Positions 25,661-34,653 of a stretch of DNA of 64,000 bases are shown piece after piece. The stretch lies in NCBI GenBank assembly GCA_965278995.1, contig OZ257136.1, forward strand, positions 5,270,001 to 5,334,000, in the 5' to 3' direction. Below the pieces are notes generated by a model. It had not been told where the DNA came from and did not search any database. It was given only the letters and a program-made list of their open reading frames with translations. Each line of letters opens with the position of its first letter. The first letter of the stretch is position 1. This DNA is from JADJYF01 sp965278995 (GTDB lineage Bacteria > Pseudomonadota > Gammaproteobacteria > Ga0077536). Position numbers and translations under genes: made by a program.

Positions 25661-25921
25661 ATGCGAGTACTGTTCAAATTTCTAAACTCTTGTAGCGCTA
25701 AACTACGCAAAGAAGTTCTTGACGAGCTAACGCTCAATTACAACTTGGTTAGACCGAATCCGCTATGCGAAACCAGTAATTTCTCCAACCAAGACATCGT
25801 GTCTATCTATCAATTAGAAACACCCGAGGTAACGACAGCAGACAAAGTTGTGAAGTATTTGGAAATGCACAGAGGAATTGAATACGTTGAAATCGAACCC
25901 ATACGAAAACTCATTCGTTGA
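25661..25921 (+). CDS. Small I9-prodomain-like protein, probable protease partner
   Basis: An 86-residue protein starting at the ATG at 25661 (MRVLFKFLNSCSAKLRKEV). Its C-terminal half, IVSIYQLETPEVTTADKVV then RGIEYVEIEPIRKL, aligns with the end of the neighbouring subtilase prodomain (ISLFQLETSTV … EINYAEQLPVR). This is the I9 pattern of a chaperone or inhibitor of subtilases. Stand-alone I9 proteins inhibit such proteases, so this is probably a dedicated inhibitor or folding aid for the protease 17 bp upstream. No signal peptide. Function is inference from the shared motif. Confidence 0.6.
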   Translation: MRVLFKFLNSCSAKLRKEVLDELTLNYNLVRPNPLCETSNFSNQDIVSIYQLETPEVTTADKVVKYLEMHRGIEYVEIEPIRKLIR

Positions 25922-26075
25922 CTGGCAAGTTAAAGGTCTTTCCCAGTAAACAACACGTCTTCGCTAGGGTTAGAATCGATTCTAGATTTTGCTCAATCCA
26001 GTTCGATCTGAAAAATTGCTTTGGCGGCGATATTTAAATATCACTAGTAATCTGCCTCTAGGCATCTGTCTATAC

Positions 26076-26441
26076 CTACTTAATTCTCTGCAGTAAATTG
26101 ATTGATAGCTCGTGTGCTAGTACAAACACAAGGAATGAGACAAACATTTCTGGAGCCTGTGCAACCGAGAAGCGCAGGCCTACCCAATAACCGAAAACAA
26201 ACCCAACTAGTGCGCCGACGTAGTTAGCGATAGCAGTTAGAGTCTGAAAATCCGTTCCAACGTATTTACTAAGAGACCGCCGGCCATATTCATTACTAAC
26301 AACAAATATCGACGCAACTACAGCTCCTTCTGCTAGCGCTGTACTTTCAAAATACTTTATGTACCAGAATCCAAAGAACCACCCGCAAATGGTACCGACA
26401 AATCCATTAAGTCGTATTCCTAGCGCGAAGCGTTGGTCCAT
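26076..26441 (-). CDS. Small multi-span membrane protein, unrecognised
   Basis: A 121-residue protein with about four hydrophobic segments (FVGTICGWFFGFWYI; ALAEGAVVASIFVVS; IANYVGALVGFVFGYWVGL; MFVSFLVFVLAHEL). No family recognised. It lies 46 bp after the desaturase gene on the same strand and is probably the last gene of the rpfF–desaturase operon. It could take part in export of, or immunity to, the lipid product, but nothing in the sequence shows this. Confidence 0.6.
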   Translation of the reverse strand: MDQRFALGIRLNGFVGTICGWFFGFWYIKYFESTALAEGAVVASIFVVSNEYGRRSLSKYVGTDFQTLTAIANYVGALVGFVFGYWVGLRFSVAQAPEMFVSFLVFVLAHELSINLLQRIK

Positions 26442-26487
26442 GCAACTTTCCGGGCAATTTGGAAGCAGTTCGTAGCAGATTAATTAT

Positions 26488-27378
26488 CTAGGCGGCCTTG
26501 GAACTCATATCCTCCAAACGCACTGATGCAGGTGCCAGACTTGGATTGTTAGAGTAAGGCCTAGGTGTGCGACGGACACTACGCGAAGTGACTGATCGAT
26601 TTAAATCCCAAACTAACCCCGATTTCTCTAGCAGTAAAAAAACGTAGTAACCCAAATCAATTTGCCACCACTCGTGCCCGAGTTTCGCGCTCGTCATGTT
26701 TGCATGATGATTATTATGCCAGCCCTCTCCGAAGGTAATCAACGCTAAAACAAGAGAGTTGCCGCTGTCGTCCCCAGTTTCATGCAGTCTATCGCCAAGA
26801 ACATGAAATAGTACGGTTGAACTAAACGCCACATGCCACGTGATGATCGCAGATGCAAAGCCGCCATACGTAAGGGCAGGCAGTCCGCCAATAACATATA
26901 AAGCCGCGAATACGCATAGATTTGGGACAAAATAAAGGCGGTTTAGCCAGACCAGCTCCGGATAGCGACAAAGATCCTTAACTCGCCCAAGTATTTTTTC
27001 GTCGTACTTCTTGCTCACAACCCAGCCGATATAACTGAATAAAAAGCCGTGTTGTTTGTAACTGTGCAAATCTCTGGCGCTATCGGAATATAAATGATGG
27101 TGCCGATGTCCAGATGCAAATCGTATCGGGGACCGCGCCATAGTTAAGGTACCCCATACTCCCAGTAAAAACTGAAACCAGCGGGACGTACGGCACACCT
27201 TATGACTGAAGTACCTGTGTACTGCGCAAGTGAATCCCATCCATCGAATGGAATACATCCCAGCAACCCAGTATAGATACTCAGTTTTAAAGCCGGTCTG
27301 AATTGCTAAGTATAAGAACAGTACATGCACGGTTATGAATGTAGCCAGAATACCCTTATTAATATCCTGCCAGTTCAT
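26488..27378 (-). CDS. Acyl-CoA/acyl-lipid desaturase (membrane di-iron)
   Basis: A 296-residue integral membrane desaturase of the Δ9/stearoyl-CoA desaturase type. The three histidine clusters that hold the di-iron centre are visible: HRYFSH near residue 55, HRHHH near 92 and HNNHH near 225. Four hydrophobic spans flank them. It introduces a cis double bond into a fatty acyl chain. Its ATG overlaps the stop codon of the rpfF-like gene (ATGA), so the two are translationally coupled; its product may be a branch of the same signal pathway, for example an extra double bond in a DSF-type fatty acid. That is inference from context. Confidence 0.87.
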   Translation of the reverse strand: MNWQDINKGILATFITVHVLFLYLAIQTGFKTEYLYWVAGMYSIRWMGFTCAVHRYFSHKVCRTSRWFQFLLGVWGTLTMARSPIRFASGHRHHHLYSDSARDLHSYKQHGFLFSYIGWVVSKKYDEKILGRVKDLCRYPELVWLNRLYFVPNLCVFAALYVIGGLPALTYGGFASAIITWHVAFSSTVLFHVLGDRLHETGDDSGNSLVLALITFGEGWHNNHHANMTSAKLGHEWWQIDLGYYVFLLLEKSGLVWDLNRSVTSRSVRRTPRPYSNNPSLAPASVRLEDMSSKAA

Positions 27379-28304
27379 GCGAATGTCTCCCGTGCGCGTA
27401 AGGCTGCTAAAGGAACCCGAATTGATGGGTTGTGGGTCGCCGCATGTCTAGTTTGAGCTTGAAGAATGTAGCCGATTGTTCTTAGGTGCTTTTCGCCAAG
27501 CCGCATCGCTTGGTCAACCCATGTTTCTACATCGCTGTAAAGTTCGAATTTGGTGATTGAGTGAAATCTATTTCGCAAGTATTCGGTAGACTCCGCGGTA
27601 GATGATTCAATGAAATCCAATGTTGCTTGGTGGCCTTTTCCTTTAGCAGCCAGAATGTCAACAACTCCGATGTCAAACAATTCATTGGCACTATATCTCT
27701 TTGCACTTCCTATGATCTTTTTTGCTAATTTTGAAGAAACGCGCGCCGCTAGAAGATGATAAGCACCCATTCCGGGGAACAAACCAAATAGACACTCGGG
27801 AAATCCAAATGATGTTCCTTCTTCGGCTATAACGACATGAGCCGCGATTGCCGCTTCGAAACCTCCGCCTTGAGCTTCACCCTGTACTAATGAAATAGAG
27901 CAGAGGTCTCGGTAGCCACTGCCGGTGAGGCTTGCCCAAATAGCTTCTACCGCAGAATATGCATACTGCGTTAGGCGATCTCTGTCTCCTTGTGTAATGC
28001 AATCACGAAAAAAAGATAGATCGCCGCCTAACGAAAATACTTCCGGACGTTCGGACGCAAGAACTCTATATCGAAATGGTGCATTTAAATGGCCATCTGT
28101 GGCGCGGCACACACTAAGCAAATCATCTAATAACGATTTGGAAATGCATCGCGGAGCCGAACTCCGAATACGGACCCACATTGTTGAATTACGATAATCA
28201 GGTATAACACGAACGTTGCGTTCTCTCTGAATCGGTTCTCCTGTGGCTAATGCCAAACTAGAAATATTGGATTCGGAACCGATAGCTTTATTAAGTGCGT
28301 GCAT
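27375..28304 (-). CDS. rpfF: DSF synthase, RpfF-like enoyl-CoA hydratase/thioesterase
   Basis: A 309-residue crotonase-fold enzyme closely patterned on RpfF, which makes the diffusible signal factor (cis-2-unsaturated fatty acid) from 3-hydroxyacyl-ACP. Both catalytic glutamates are present with RpfF spacing: E150 in GGGFEAAI and E170 in GFPECLFGLFPGMGAY. The segment FSLGGDLSFFRDCI also matches the family. The ATG at 28304 follows a GAGGAGGG site; an upstream in-frame start is less likely. It is the first gene of a three-gene operon with a desaturase and faces a dedicated acyl carrier protein and ketosynthase, which could make its substrate. An RpfC-like kinase completes the locus. Confidence 0.87.
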   Translation of the reverse strand: MHALNKAIGSESNISSLALATGEPIQRERNVRVIPDYRNSTMWVRIRSSAPRCISKSLLDDLLSVCRATDGHLNAPFRYRVLASERPEVFSLGGDLSFFRDCITQGDRDRLTQYAYSAVEAIWASLTGSGYRDLCSISLVQGEAQGGGFEAAIAAHVVIAEEGTSFGFPECLFGLFPGMGAYHLLAARVSSKLAKKIIGSAKRYSANELFDIGVVDILAAKGKGHQATLDFIESSTAESTEYLRNRFHSITKFELYSDVETWVDQAMRLGEKHLRTIGYILQAQTRHAATHNPSIRVPLAALRARETFA

Positions 28305-28578
28305 GACAACCCTCCTCGAGTAGATTCGAATTATTAAAGTCAAATGAGATAGTAGAGAGCAGCGTCTGTGCGCTGCGGAACCGGAATTTGCTACAACGTA
28401 GAGACACTAGATCTACTGCTGAACATCGCTGGCACCCCAGGTTATGCGAACGCTTCTAGCGTGAGGCCACGTATAATCTAGCAGGGAAGCTAATGCAGCC
28501 TAGTCACAATTCAACTCGATGCGACCCACATGGCTGTATGCTAAGCAGAAATGACCGGTAACTCTTTGTTTTATCTCC
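28305..28578. promoter_or_regulatory. Divergent promoter region, rpfF operon / ACP–KAS operon
   Basis: A 274-bp AT-rich gap between two divergent operons, where the control sites of the signal locus should lie. I see no single convincing operator; AGGAGGG next to the rpfF start is the only clear element. Shared regulation of both operons is likely from layout alone. Confidence 0.45.
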
Positions 28579-28839
28579 ATGGAGAGCAATGTGAATACTC
28601 GAAATGAAGTATTTGCGGGAGTCTGCGCTGCCGTCGGCGAAGCACTTTCTTTACCAGAAGCGCAACTAAGTGAATCGTCCTTAGTGCAGGGAGATTTGGA
28701 AGCGACCTCCATGGACATAGTTACTGTAGCTATTTGTTTGGATGACCGTTTCCAAGTGGACTTGGACCTATCTGATTTGCCGACCGGAGACTTTTCGATC
28801 GGCTGGATCGTCGACTACATTCATGGAAAGCTTCGGTGA
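28579..28839 (+). CDS. Dedicated acyl carrier protein
   Basis: An 86-residue acyl carrier protein. The 4'-phosphopantetheine serine is S44 in DLEATSMDIVTVAICLDDRF. The usual DSL motif has become TSM, so the Asp before the Ser is lost, which marks it as different from the housekeeping AcpP. The rest keeps the helical pattern and acidic helix II. The start may be ATG 28579 or GTG 28591, the latter with a GGAGAG site. Its last codons overlap the start of the ketosynthase gene (ATGA), so the two are coupled. It probably carries acyl chains for the ketosynthase and RpfF-like enzyme beside it. Confidence 0.85.
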   Translation: MESNVNTRNEVFAGVCAAVGEALSLPEAQLSESSLVQGDLEATSMDIVTVAICLDDRFQVDLDLSDLPTGDFSIGWIVDYIHGKLR

Positions 28840-30200
28840 CAACGAAGAAAATAAATACGCCCGTTGCGATAACTGGGATTGGAGTCGTGACGGCGCTGGG
28901 AAATACCCTTTCCGAATTTTGGGAAGCCTGCTTGCGAGGGGACACGCGCGTTGAGTGCATTCCTCAGCACTGGAGCAGTTACTACGATTCTAAGAGCAAG
29001 TATTGGTCGCCGTTAAATCTGCCGGATTATTCTAGTTATGGGATGAGGCGTTCCGACATCCTGTCGCATGACGTAGCAGTGTTAAACGCAATCGTCGCCG
29101 CAGATGACGCACTAAGCTTGGCTTTAATTGAAAAGAAAACTCTTGATGAACGGAACGGTAGATTCATTGCCGACGTAGATGATCCATTTCGCGCTGGAAT
29201 ATTTGTCGGAACTGGCCTTGGTTGCATTACGTCGACTTTGCAGAATTACGTTCCACATCTTCTGGGGGAGATGCGAAATGAATTAAATAGCAACGGCAAT
29301 AATTATAGTGAAAGCTTGATCGCCAATGAGTTGCGTGCAAATTTGGAGTGCCAGCCTCGTGTAAGTCCGGTAGCGAGTTGTAAGTCGATGGCAAACTCAA
29401 TAAGTGCATCGCTCTCGATTCGTTACGGATTTAAAGCATCAAACGAGACAATAGTTGCGGCGTGCGCTGCTGGAAGTTCAGCAATAGCCCGAGCGTTCCA
29501 GGCAATACAGAATGGCGAGATTGATATAGCTATAGCTGGCGGTAGCGAATACTACGGCGATCGCGCAGCAGGTGTATTCATGGCGTTTGATCGATTAGGA
29601 ACATTAGTGAAAGCTGATTTGGGATTGGAGTACGCAAATAGGCCTTTCGATAAACAACGAAGTGGCTTTCTCTTTAGCGAAGGAGGAGCTTGCATGTTGG
29701 TGCTGGAGTCAGAGGAGCGAGCATCTAATCGGGGAATTCGTCCATTCGCTAGAATTATCGGTTCTGGCGGGACATCCGACGCACGATCGTTGGTAGCTAT
29801 ATCGCGAGATGACAATGCAATTGAAGAAATGATTAGGCGAGCGCTAATCTCTGCTGAGATCTCGCCGACTCAGATTGACTATGTAAACACCCATGGAACG
29901 TCAACGGAACAGAACGATGAGATTGAAGCGGAAATAATCGGACGAATCTTTAGAGATGATGTTCTGCTAAATAGTACAAAATCATTGCTCGGGCACACGA
30001 TAGGCGCATCCGGTGCTATAGAGACGGCGGTGACGGCGCTATCAATCTTCTCTCAAGAGGTTCACCCATCCATAAATCTCGAAGCTCCTGTGCGAAACTT
30101 AAATTTCGCAACAAAGCGTGTGAGTGCGAAAATCGATTACGCTCTAACGCAGAACTTTGGATTCGGCGGACACAATGTCGGACTCGTACTAAGTATTTAG
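28836..30200 (+). CDS. β-ketoacyl-ACP synthase (KAS I/II, FabF-like)
   Basis: A 454-residue elongating ketosynthase of the thiolase superfamily. The Cys–His–His triad is complete: C210 in ETIVAACAAGSS, H353 in NTHGTSTEQND and H387 in KSLLGHTIGASG. The start region ITGIGVVTALG is typical of FabF and polyketide ketosynthases. It is longer than FabF (about 410) because of an insertion near residues 130–175. It overlaps the dedicated ACP gene and probably lengthens acyl-ACP chains for a secondary lipid. Together with RpfF and the desaturase it suggests a locus making its own signal fatty acid. The final product is unknown. Confidence 0.87.
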   Translation: MTTKKINTPVAITGIGVVTALGNTLSEFWEACLRGDTRVECIPQHWSSYYDSKSKYWSPLNLPDYSSYGMRRSDILSHDVAVLNAIVAADDALSLALIEKKTLDERNGRFIADVDDPFRAGIFVGTGLGCITSTLQNYVPHLLGEMRNELNSNGNNYSESLIANELRANLECQPRVSPVASCKSMANSISASLSIRYGFKASNETIVAACAAGSSAIARAFQAIQNGEIDIAIAGGSEYYGDRAAGVFMAFDRLGTLVKADLGLEYANRPFDKQRSGFLFSEGGACMLVLESEERASNRGIRPFARIIGSGGTSDARSLVAISRDDNAIEEMIRRALISAEISPTQIDYVNTHGTSTEQNDEIEAEIIGRIFRDDVLLNSTKSLLGHTIGASGAIETAVTALSIFSQEVHPSINLEAPVRNLNFATKRVSAKIDYALTQNFGFGGHNVGLVLSI

Positions 30201-30221
30201 ATTGACGCTTAAGCAGATTCA

Positions 30222-32744
30222 TTACCGAGATATATATCGCTCGGTTATCTGACGAACAGTAGCGTCGCATTGGGTTCGTAGTTCATGAGCAATTCTTATC
30301 CTATCGCGCAAAATATCATCTCGCTTCAAGTTTTCGATACGTTTTGCAACCTGCGCCAGCGGTTCTGCACCAACCGTGACCGCAGCACCCACTAGCGCAT
30401 GCATATCGTGCTGCGCCTTACCAATATCTTCTGCCGATTTGGCAAGTTCAAGTGAACGGACGTATTTATCGGCATCGATGCAAAAATCAGAGAAGAACTC
30501 AATCTGCTCGTCTCGTGTCATAAAGCTGAGTAAATCTGCGACGATGTTGTCGTTCAGATGCTCGTGCGACTTCTCGACGATAGGAGTCGAACGATATTGA
30601 TCCAACGAGGCGACGTTACTAGCGATTGTTGTCTTTCGTTGGTCATGTACTCCATCTAAAACATTAGTGCTCGCAGATTCTAGATAAGCGGTTAACACTG
30701 CATCAACTAAGTCAGAAGGCCGAATGGGTTTAGTTAAAAACCTAGTAATGCCTGCGCTATCAGCTTCTGCTCGGGCGTTAACTGTGCTATCTGCAGTCAA
30801 AAGTATAATTGGGATAGGACTTTTGGAATCGAATCTGGAGAATCGATAAATTTTAGCGACCTCGATACCATCGCGTTTGGGCATATGCATGTCAAGAATC
30901 GCCAAATCGTATTGATGGTCATGTAATGCGAACAACGCATCTTCACCGTTTGTGACGACTGTGCATTTGTGACCTGCTTCGTGGAGTATGCGTTCGATTA
31001 ACATCCTGTTCGTAGCGTCGTCGTCTGCCGCAAGTATGCGTAACTGATAAGGTGAGCGGATTATCGGTTTACTGGCAGATTGCTCATTCGTAGTGGCCGT
31101 CGCCAGCGTTGAAATTGTACTTAGCACTGCCGAAATAGTACTGCTGGTGGCATCTGTGAAGTATGAGCAATAACCTGCGCTCACCGCCGAGGTTCGGTAC
31201 TCGGTGTCTCCGTAAGCTACAGCGGGTATAGCTCTACCAACATTGGATCTTCCGATGATACTTACAACTAAGGATAATTGATCGCCGTAATCGTCGGCAT
31301 TGACCAGGACGCCATGAAGACGACCGTCTTCAGTATTTGATTTAATCAATCTAGGAAGTTCGTCTATATTCTCCGCATAAATCAATCGAACTTTCAGAGA
31401 TGTCATTATCTCGCTCATCTGCATGCCTGGTGGCGACTGCGCGAGCACAATAATCGTCATTGGGTAGGCGTAAGTAATATTCTCGGATGCAGGTAATTTC
31501 TGAAAGCTAAAGCTCAATTCGAACGTTGTGCCTAGGCCAGGTTCAGAAGTGACGGAGATCGCGCCGCCCATGAGTCGTGTTAGTTCGCGGGCGAAAGACG
31601 TCCCTAAACCACTTCCTCCATGTCTTCGCTTTATTGATGAATCAGCTTGAACAAACGGTTCAAAAATAGTTGGTAGCGCCGATGCAGCAATACCAGGACC
31701 GGTGTCTGAAACGAGAACTCGAATAAAAACGTTCGTATCGGTTTCAGACACGAGGTTAATAGTTAGCGATATGGCGCCTTTTTCTGTGAATTTCGCTGCG
31801 TTTCCTAAAAGATTTAATAGTATCTCTTTAAGTTGATCTGTCGGGCCAAGGAGAGCACTTAAAATGGCCGGGTCTGAAAATACACGGAGAGTTAATTGCT
31901 TTCGTTGTGCTTCTGGCCAGATGACTGTGGCAACTTCACTCGCAATCGAATGAATATTCATCGGGACAGTTGTTAGCGAAATTGACCCAGATTCAAATTT
32001 GCTGAGGTCGAGAACGCGATTGATTAGGCTTAGAAGCGTTGAGGATGAAACGGATATTACATTTAAAAGTTCGTCTCGACCTTGCTGGGATGTGGCCGTT
32101 CGAATTAGATCAGTTGTCGAAACTATTGCATGAAGAGGTGTTCGAAGTTCGTGGCTCATACGTGCTACGAAGTCGCTTTTTGCACGGTAGGCAATTTCAC
32201 GTTGTTCAACTGCCGTGTGTAGCCGAGTTATCAACCAACTCACGTATAGAGGCACTGCTGCCATCGCTAGCCCAAGTCCTACAGTAAAAAAGATTTGGGT
32301 ATTCCAGAATACGCTTTGGAAAGCGACGCAGCAAAAAGAAAGCAAGGAAACAAATACATTCCATCGCAAGTAAACGACGCCGTATCGAACACCATATCCG
32401 ACAGAGATCCAAATATAGAATGCCCACACAAAGGCTAGCGATTGTCCGCCAACGTACAGGACTAAGCTGATAAATAAATTGTCACTAATAATGCATGCGC
32501 AACGCTGAAAGAAACGTTTTTTATGATTGGCCTGTTTCCGTTGTAAAGCGATCGCCCAGGCGTAGAGACCAAATGCACTAGCAAATGATGCAATTGATAC
32601 TAGGACGACCGATTGCAGGGCAATCGACGAGTCGAATCTGTGCGCAAGAAAAGTGAGAACTACGAATATCGTATGAAGATAATTACGTAGCTTTGCTTGA
32701 GCTACTTCATCGAGTTCGGGAGTTGAGGGTGTGTTGTCTACCAT
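30222..32744 (-). CDS. rpfC: RpfC-like hybrid sensor histidine kinase
   Basis: An 840-residue hybrid kinase with the RpfC plan. About five membrane spans occupy residues 20–172. The dimerisation/phosphoacceptor domain has H198 in FVARMSHELRTPLHA. The ATPase has the N box LLNLLGNAAKF, G1 VSDTGPGIA and G2 GGSGLGTSF. A receiver domain (568–686) has phospho-Asp D618 in AILDMHMPKRDG and the conserved Lys in FLTKPIRP. A C-terminal HPt domain has H782 in QHDMHALVGAA. In xanthomonads RpfC senses DSF and represses RpfF by contact with its receiver domain. It is encoded opposite the ketosynthase, 21 bp away. No RpfG response regulator is in the window. Confidence 0.85.
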   Translation of the reverse strand: MVDNTPSTPELDEVAQAKLRNYLHTIFVVLTFLAHRFDSSIALQSVVLVSIASFASAFGLYAWAIALQRKQANHKKRFFQRCACIISDNLFISLVLYVGGQSLAFVWAFYIWISVGYGVRYGVVYLRWNVFVSLLSFCCVAFQSVFWNTQIFFTVGLGLAMAAVPLYVSWLITRLHTAVEQREIAYRAKSDFVARMSHELRTPLHAIVSTTDLIRTATSQQGRDELLNVISVSSSTLLSLINRVLDLSKFESGSISLTTVPMNIHSIASEVATVIWPEAQRKQLTLRVFSDPAILSALLGPTDQLKEILLNLLGNAAKFTEKGAISLTINLVSETDTNVFIRVLVSDTGPGIAASALPTIFEPFVQADSSIKRRHGGSGLGTSFARELTRLMGGAISVTSEPGLGTTFELSFSFQKLPASENITYAYPMTIIVLAQSPPGMQMSEIMTSLKVRLIYAENIDELPRLIKSNTEDGRLHGVLVNADDYGDQLSLVVSIIGRSNVGRAIPAVAYGDTEYRTSAVSAGYCSYFTDATSSTISAVLSTISTLATATTNEQSASKPIIRSPYQLRILAADDDATNRMLIERILHEAGHKCTVVTNGEDALFALHDHQYDLAILDMHMPKRDGIEVAKIYRFSRFDSKSPIPIILLTADSTVNARAEADSAGITRFLTKPIRPSDLVDAVLTAYLESASTNVLDGVHDQRKTTIASNVASLDQYRSTPIVEKSHEHLNDNIVADLLSFMTRDEQIEFFSDFCIDADKYVRSLELAKSAEDIGKAQHDMHALVGAAVTVGAEPLAQVAKRIENLKRDDILRDRIRIAHELRTQCDATVRQITERYISR

Positions 32745-33199
32745 GACCGCAATCTAGGCTCAAAATGCCGGAGTACCAATCCTCGCTGTCGCGTCAGTGT
32801 TAAAGAGTGTCGAATTATTCTCATAGATATCAATGAGCAGTAAATATCGACCGTATTCGCATTTGTAATTGGGAATTACGTAAGCGTTGTTTGTGAACGT
32901 TTATTCGACATTTCGAAGCCCAAAGTTTGTTATCGTTCAGGAGTCCACTTAACGATACAGCTAAGTTAGTTACAATGATAAAAGTCACAATCCACTGTCG
33001 ATTATGTATTGAGCTGGGACTTTATTCAGGACGGCAGCCCACGTTACTCTTTAGATATGCACGGTTTCTCGGTGCTTGATTGAAAAGGAGGCGGGTTATC
33101 GCCTACGTGGTCCGAACTCTTCAGTCGCAACTCGTTTCAACATCGATTATCGGCAATCGCTAGATAAGTCGGAGAAACGTTTAGGTTACAAATTGCGAC
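32745..33199. other. Right edge of the AT-rich island
   Basis: 455 bp with no supported gene. Composition changes from AT-rich to GC-rich near 33.2 kb, just before gatB. The segment should hold the kinase promoter. No direct repeat matching the left edge was found by eye. Confidence 0.4.
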
Positions 33200-34651
33200 T
33201 CAGGTTCTAAGACTAGCCCTAATCGCCTCATTAACCATCCCCGGATTGGCTTGCCCTTTCATTTGTTTCATGACCTGGCCGACCAGGAATCCCAGTACTT
33301 TGTCTTTGCCGGCGCGTAATTGTTCTACTTGATCTGGGTGAGAAGCGAGCACTTGGGCGACGACGGTGTCGATGAGGGTGGTGTCGGATACTTGTTTGAG
33401 GCCGCGCTGTTCGATAATGGCGTCTACGGCGCCTTCTCGGGCCCACAGGGCCTGAAAGACTTCTTTACCCATCTTGCCGCTGAGCGTGCCGTCATTGATT
33501 CGGGTGACGAGTTGGGCGAGGTCTGCGGGCTGGATGGGGCAGGCTTTGATGCTGAGGCTGTCACGGTTCAGGGCACCGAACAGTTCGCCGGTGATCCAGT
33601 GGGCCAGCTGGGCGAATACTTTGGGTTCATTGCTGGCGCTGGCCAGCGCGGTCTCGAACCAGGCCGCGCTTTCCGGGTCGTTCAACAGGGTGGTGGCGTC
33701 GTCGGCGGTCAGGCCGTACTGGCCGGTGTAGCGGGTAAATTTTTGTGTCGGCAGCTCGGGCAGGGTGGCTCTGGCCTGGGCGATGTCTGCTTCGGTCACG
33801 ACCACCGGCAACAGGTCGGGGTCGGGGAAGTAGCGGTAGTCGTGGGCGTCTTCCTTGCTCCGCATGGGGCGGGTTTCGTCCTTGTCGCTGTCGTAAAGGC
33901 GCGTCTCCTGGCGGATGTTGCCGCCGCTCTCGATCACCTCTATCTGCCTGGCTATCTCGTGCTCGATGGCGCGCTCGACGAAGCGAAAGGAATTGAGGTT
34001 CTTGATCTCGGTGCGCGTGCCGAGTGTCTCGGTGCCTTTGGGGCGTACCGATACATTGGCGTCGCAGCGGAACGAGCCCTCCTGCATGTTGCCGTCGCAG
34101 ATCTCGAGGTAGCGCACCAGCCGATGCAGGGTGCGCAGGTAGGTGACTGCCTCGGCCGCCGAGCGCATGTCGGGTTCAGAGACGATTTCGAGCAGCGGTG
34201 TGCCGGCGCGATTCAGATCGATGCCGGTCGCGCCATGAAAGTCTTCGTGCAGTGATTTACCGGCGTCTTCTTCCAGGTGCGCGCGCGTCAGGCGGATGGT
34301 TTTCGTTTTGCCACCGAACTCGATATCGAGGTGCCCGCCGGCGACGATAGGCGCATCGAGCTGGCTGATCTGGTAACCCTTGGGGAGATCCGGGTAGAAA
34401 TAATTCTTGCGCGCGAAAACCGATCGGCGCGTGATCTCGGCTTCGATCGCGAGCCCAAAGCGGATGGCGTAAGCGAGCGCGCGTTCGTTCAGTACCGGCA
34501 GCACACCGGGCAGGCCGAGGTCGACCGGGCAGGCTTGCGTATTGGGTTCAGCGCCGTAAGCGGTCGCAGCACCGGAGAATATCTTCGCCTGCGTGGCGAG
34601 CTGGGTGTGCACTTCGAGGCCGATCACGGCTTCCCATTCGATGCTCGCCAT
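33200..34651 (-). CDS. gatB: Asp/Glu-tRNA amidotransferase subunit B
   Basis: The 483-residue kinase/tRNA-binding subunit of GatCAB, which converts Glu-tRNA(Gln) and/or Asp-tRNA(Asn) to the amide forms. The start WEAVIGLEVHTQLATQAKIFS, the FARKNYFYPDLPKGYQISQ block and the DANVSV segment are family hallmarks; the C-terminal YqeY-like tail (VLGFLVGQVMKQMKGQANP) binds tRNA. It ends the gatC–gatA–gatB operon with a 2-bp gap from gatA. Its position marks the return to the core genome after the AT-rich island. Confidence 0.96.
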   Translation of the reverse strand: MASIEWEAVIGLEVHTQLATQAKIFSGAATAYGAEPNTQACPVDLGLPGVLPVLNERALAYAIRFGLAIEAEITRRSVFARKNYFYPDLPKGYQISQLDAPIVAGGHLDIEFGGKTKTIRLTRAHLEEDAGKSLHEDFHGATGIDLNRAGTPLLEIVSEPDMRSAAEAVTYLRTLHRLVRYLEICDGNMQEGSFRCDANVSVRPKGTETLGTRTEIKNLNSFRFVERAIEHEIARQIEVIESGGNIRQETRLYDSDKDETRPMRSKEDAHDYRYFPDPDLLPVVVTEADIAQARATLPELPTQKFTRYTGQYGLTADDATTLLNDPESAAWFETALASASNEPKVFAQLAHWITGELFGALNRDSLSIKACPIQPADLAQLVTRINDGTLSGKMGKEVFQALWAREGAVDAIIEQRGLKQVSDTTLIDTVVAQVLASHPDQVEQLRAGKDKVLGFLVGQVMKQMKGQANPGMVNEAIRASLRT

Positions 34652-34653
34652 CG

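Noticed and set aside
33320..34255. 311-codon plus-strand frame opposite gatB
   Set aside because: Opposite a clear, conserved gatB; no family motif and composition of a shadow frame.
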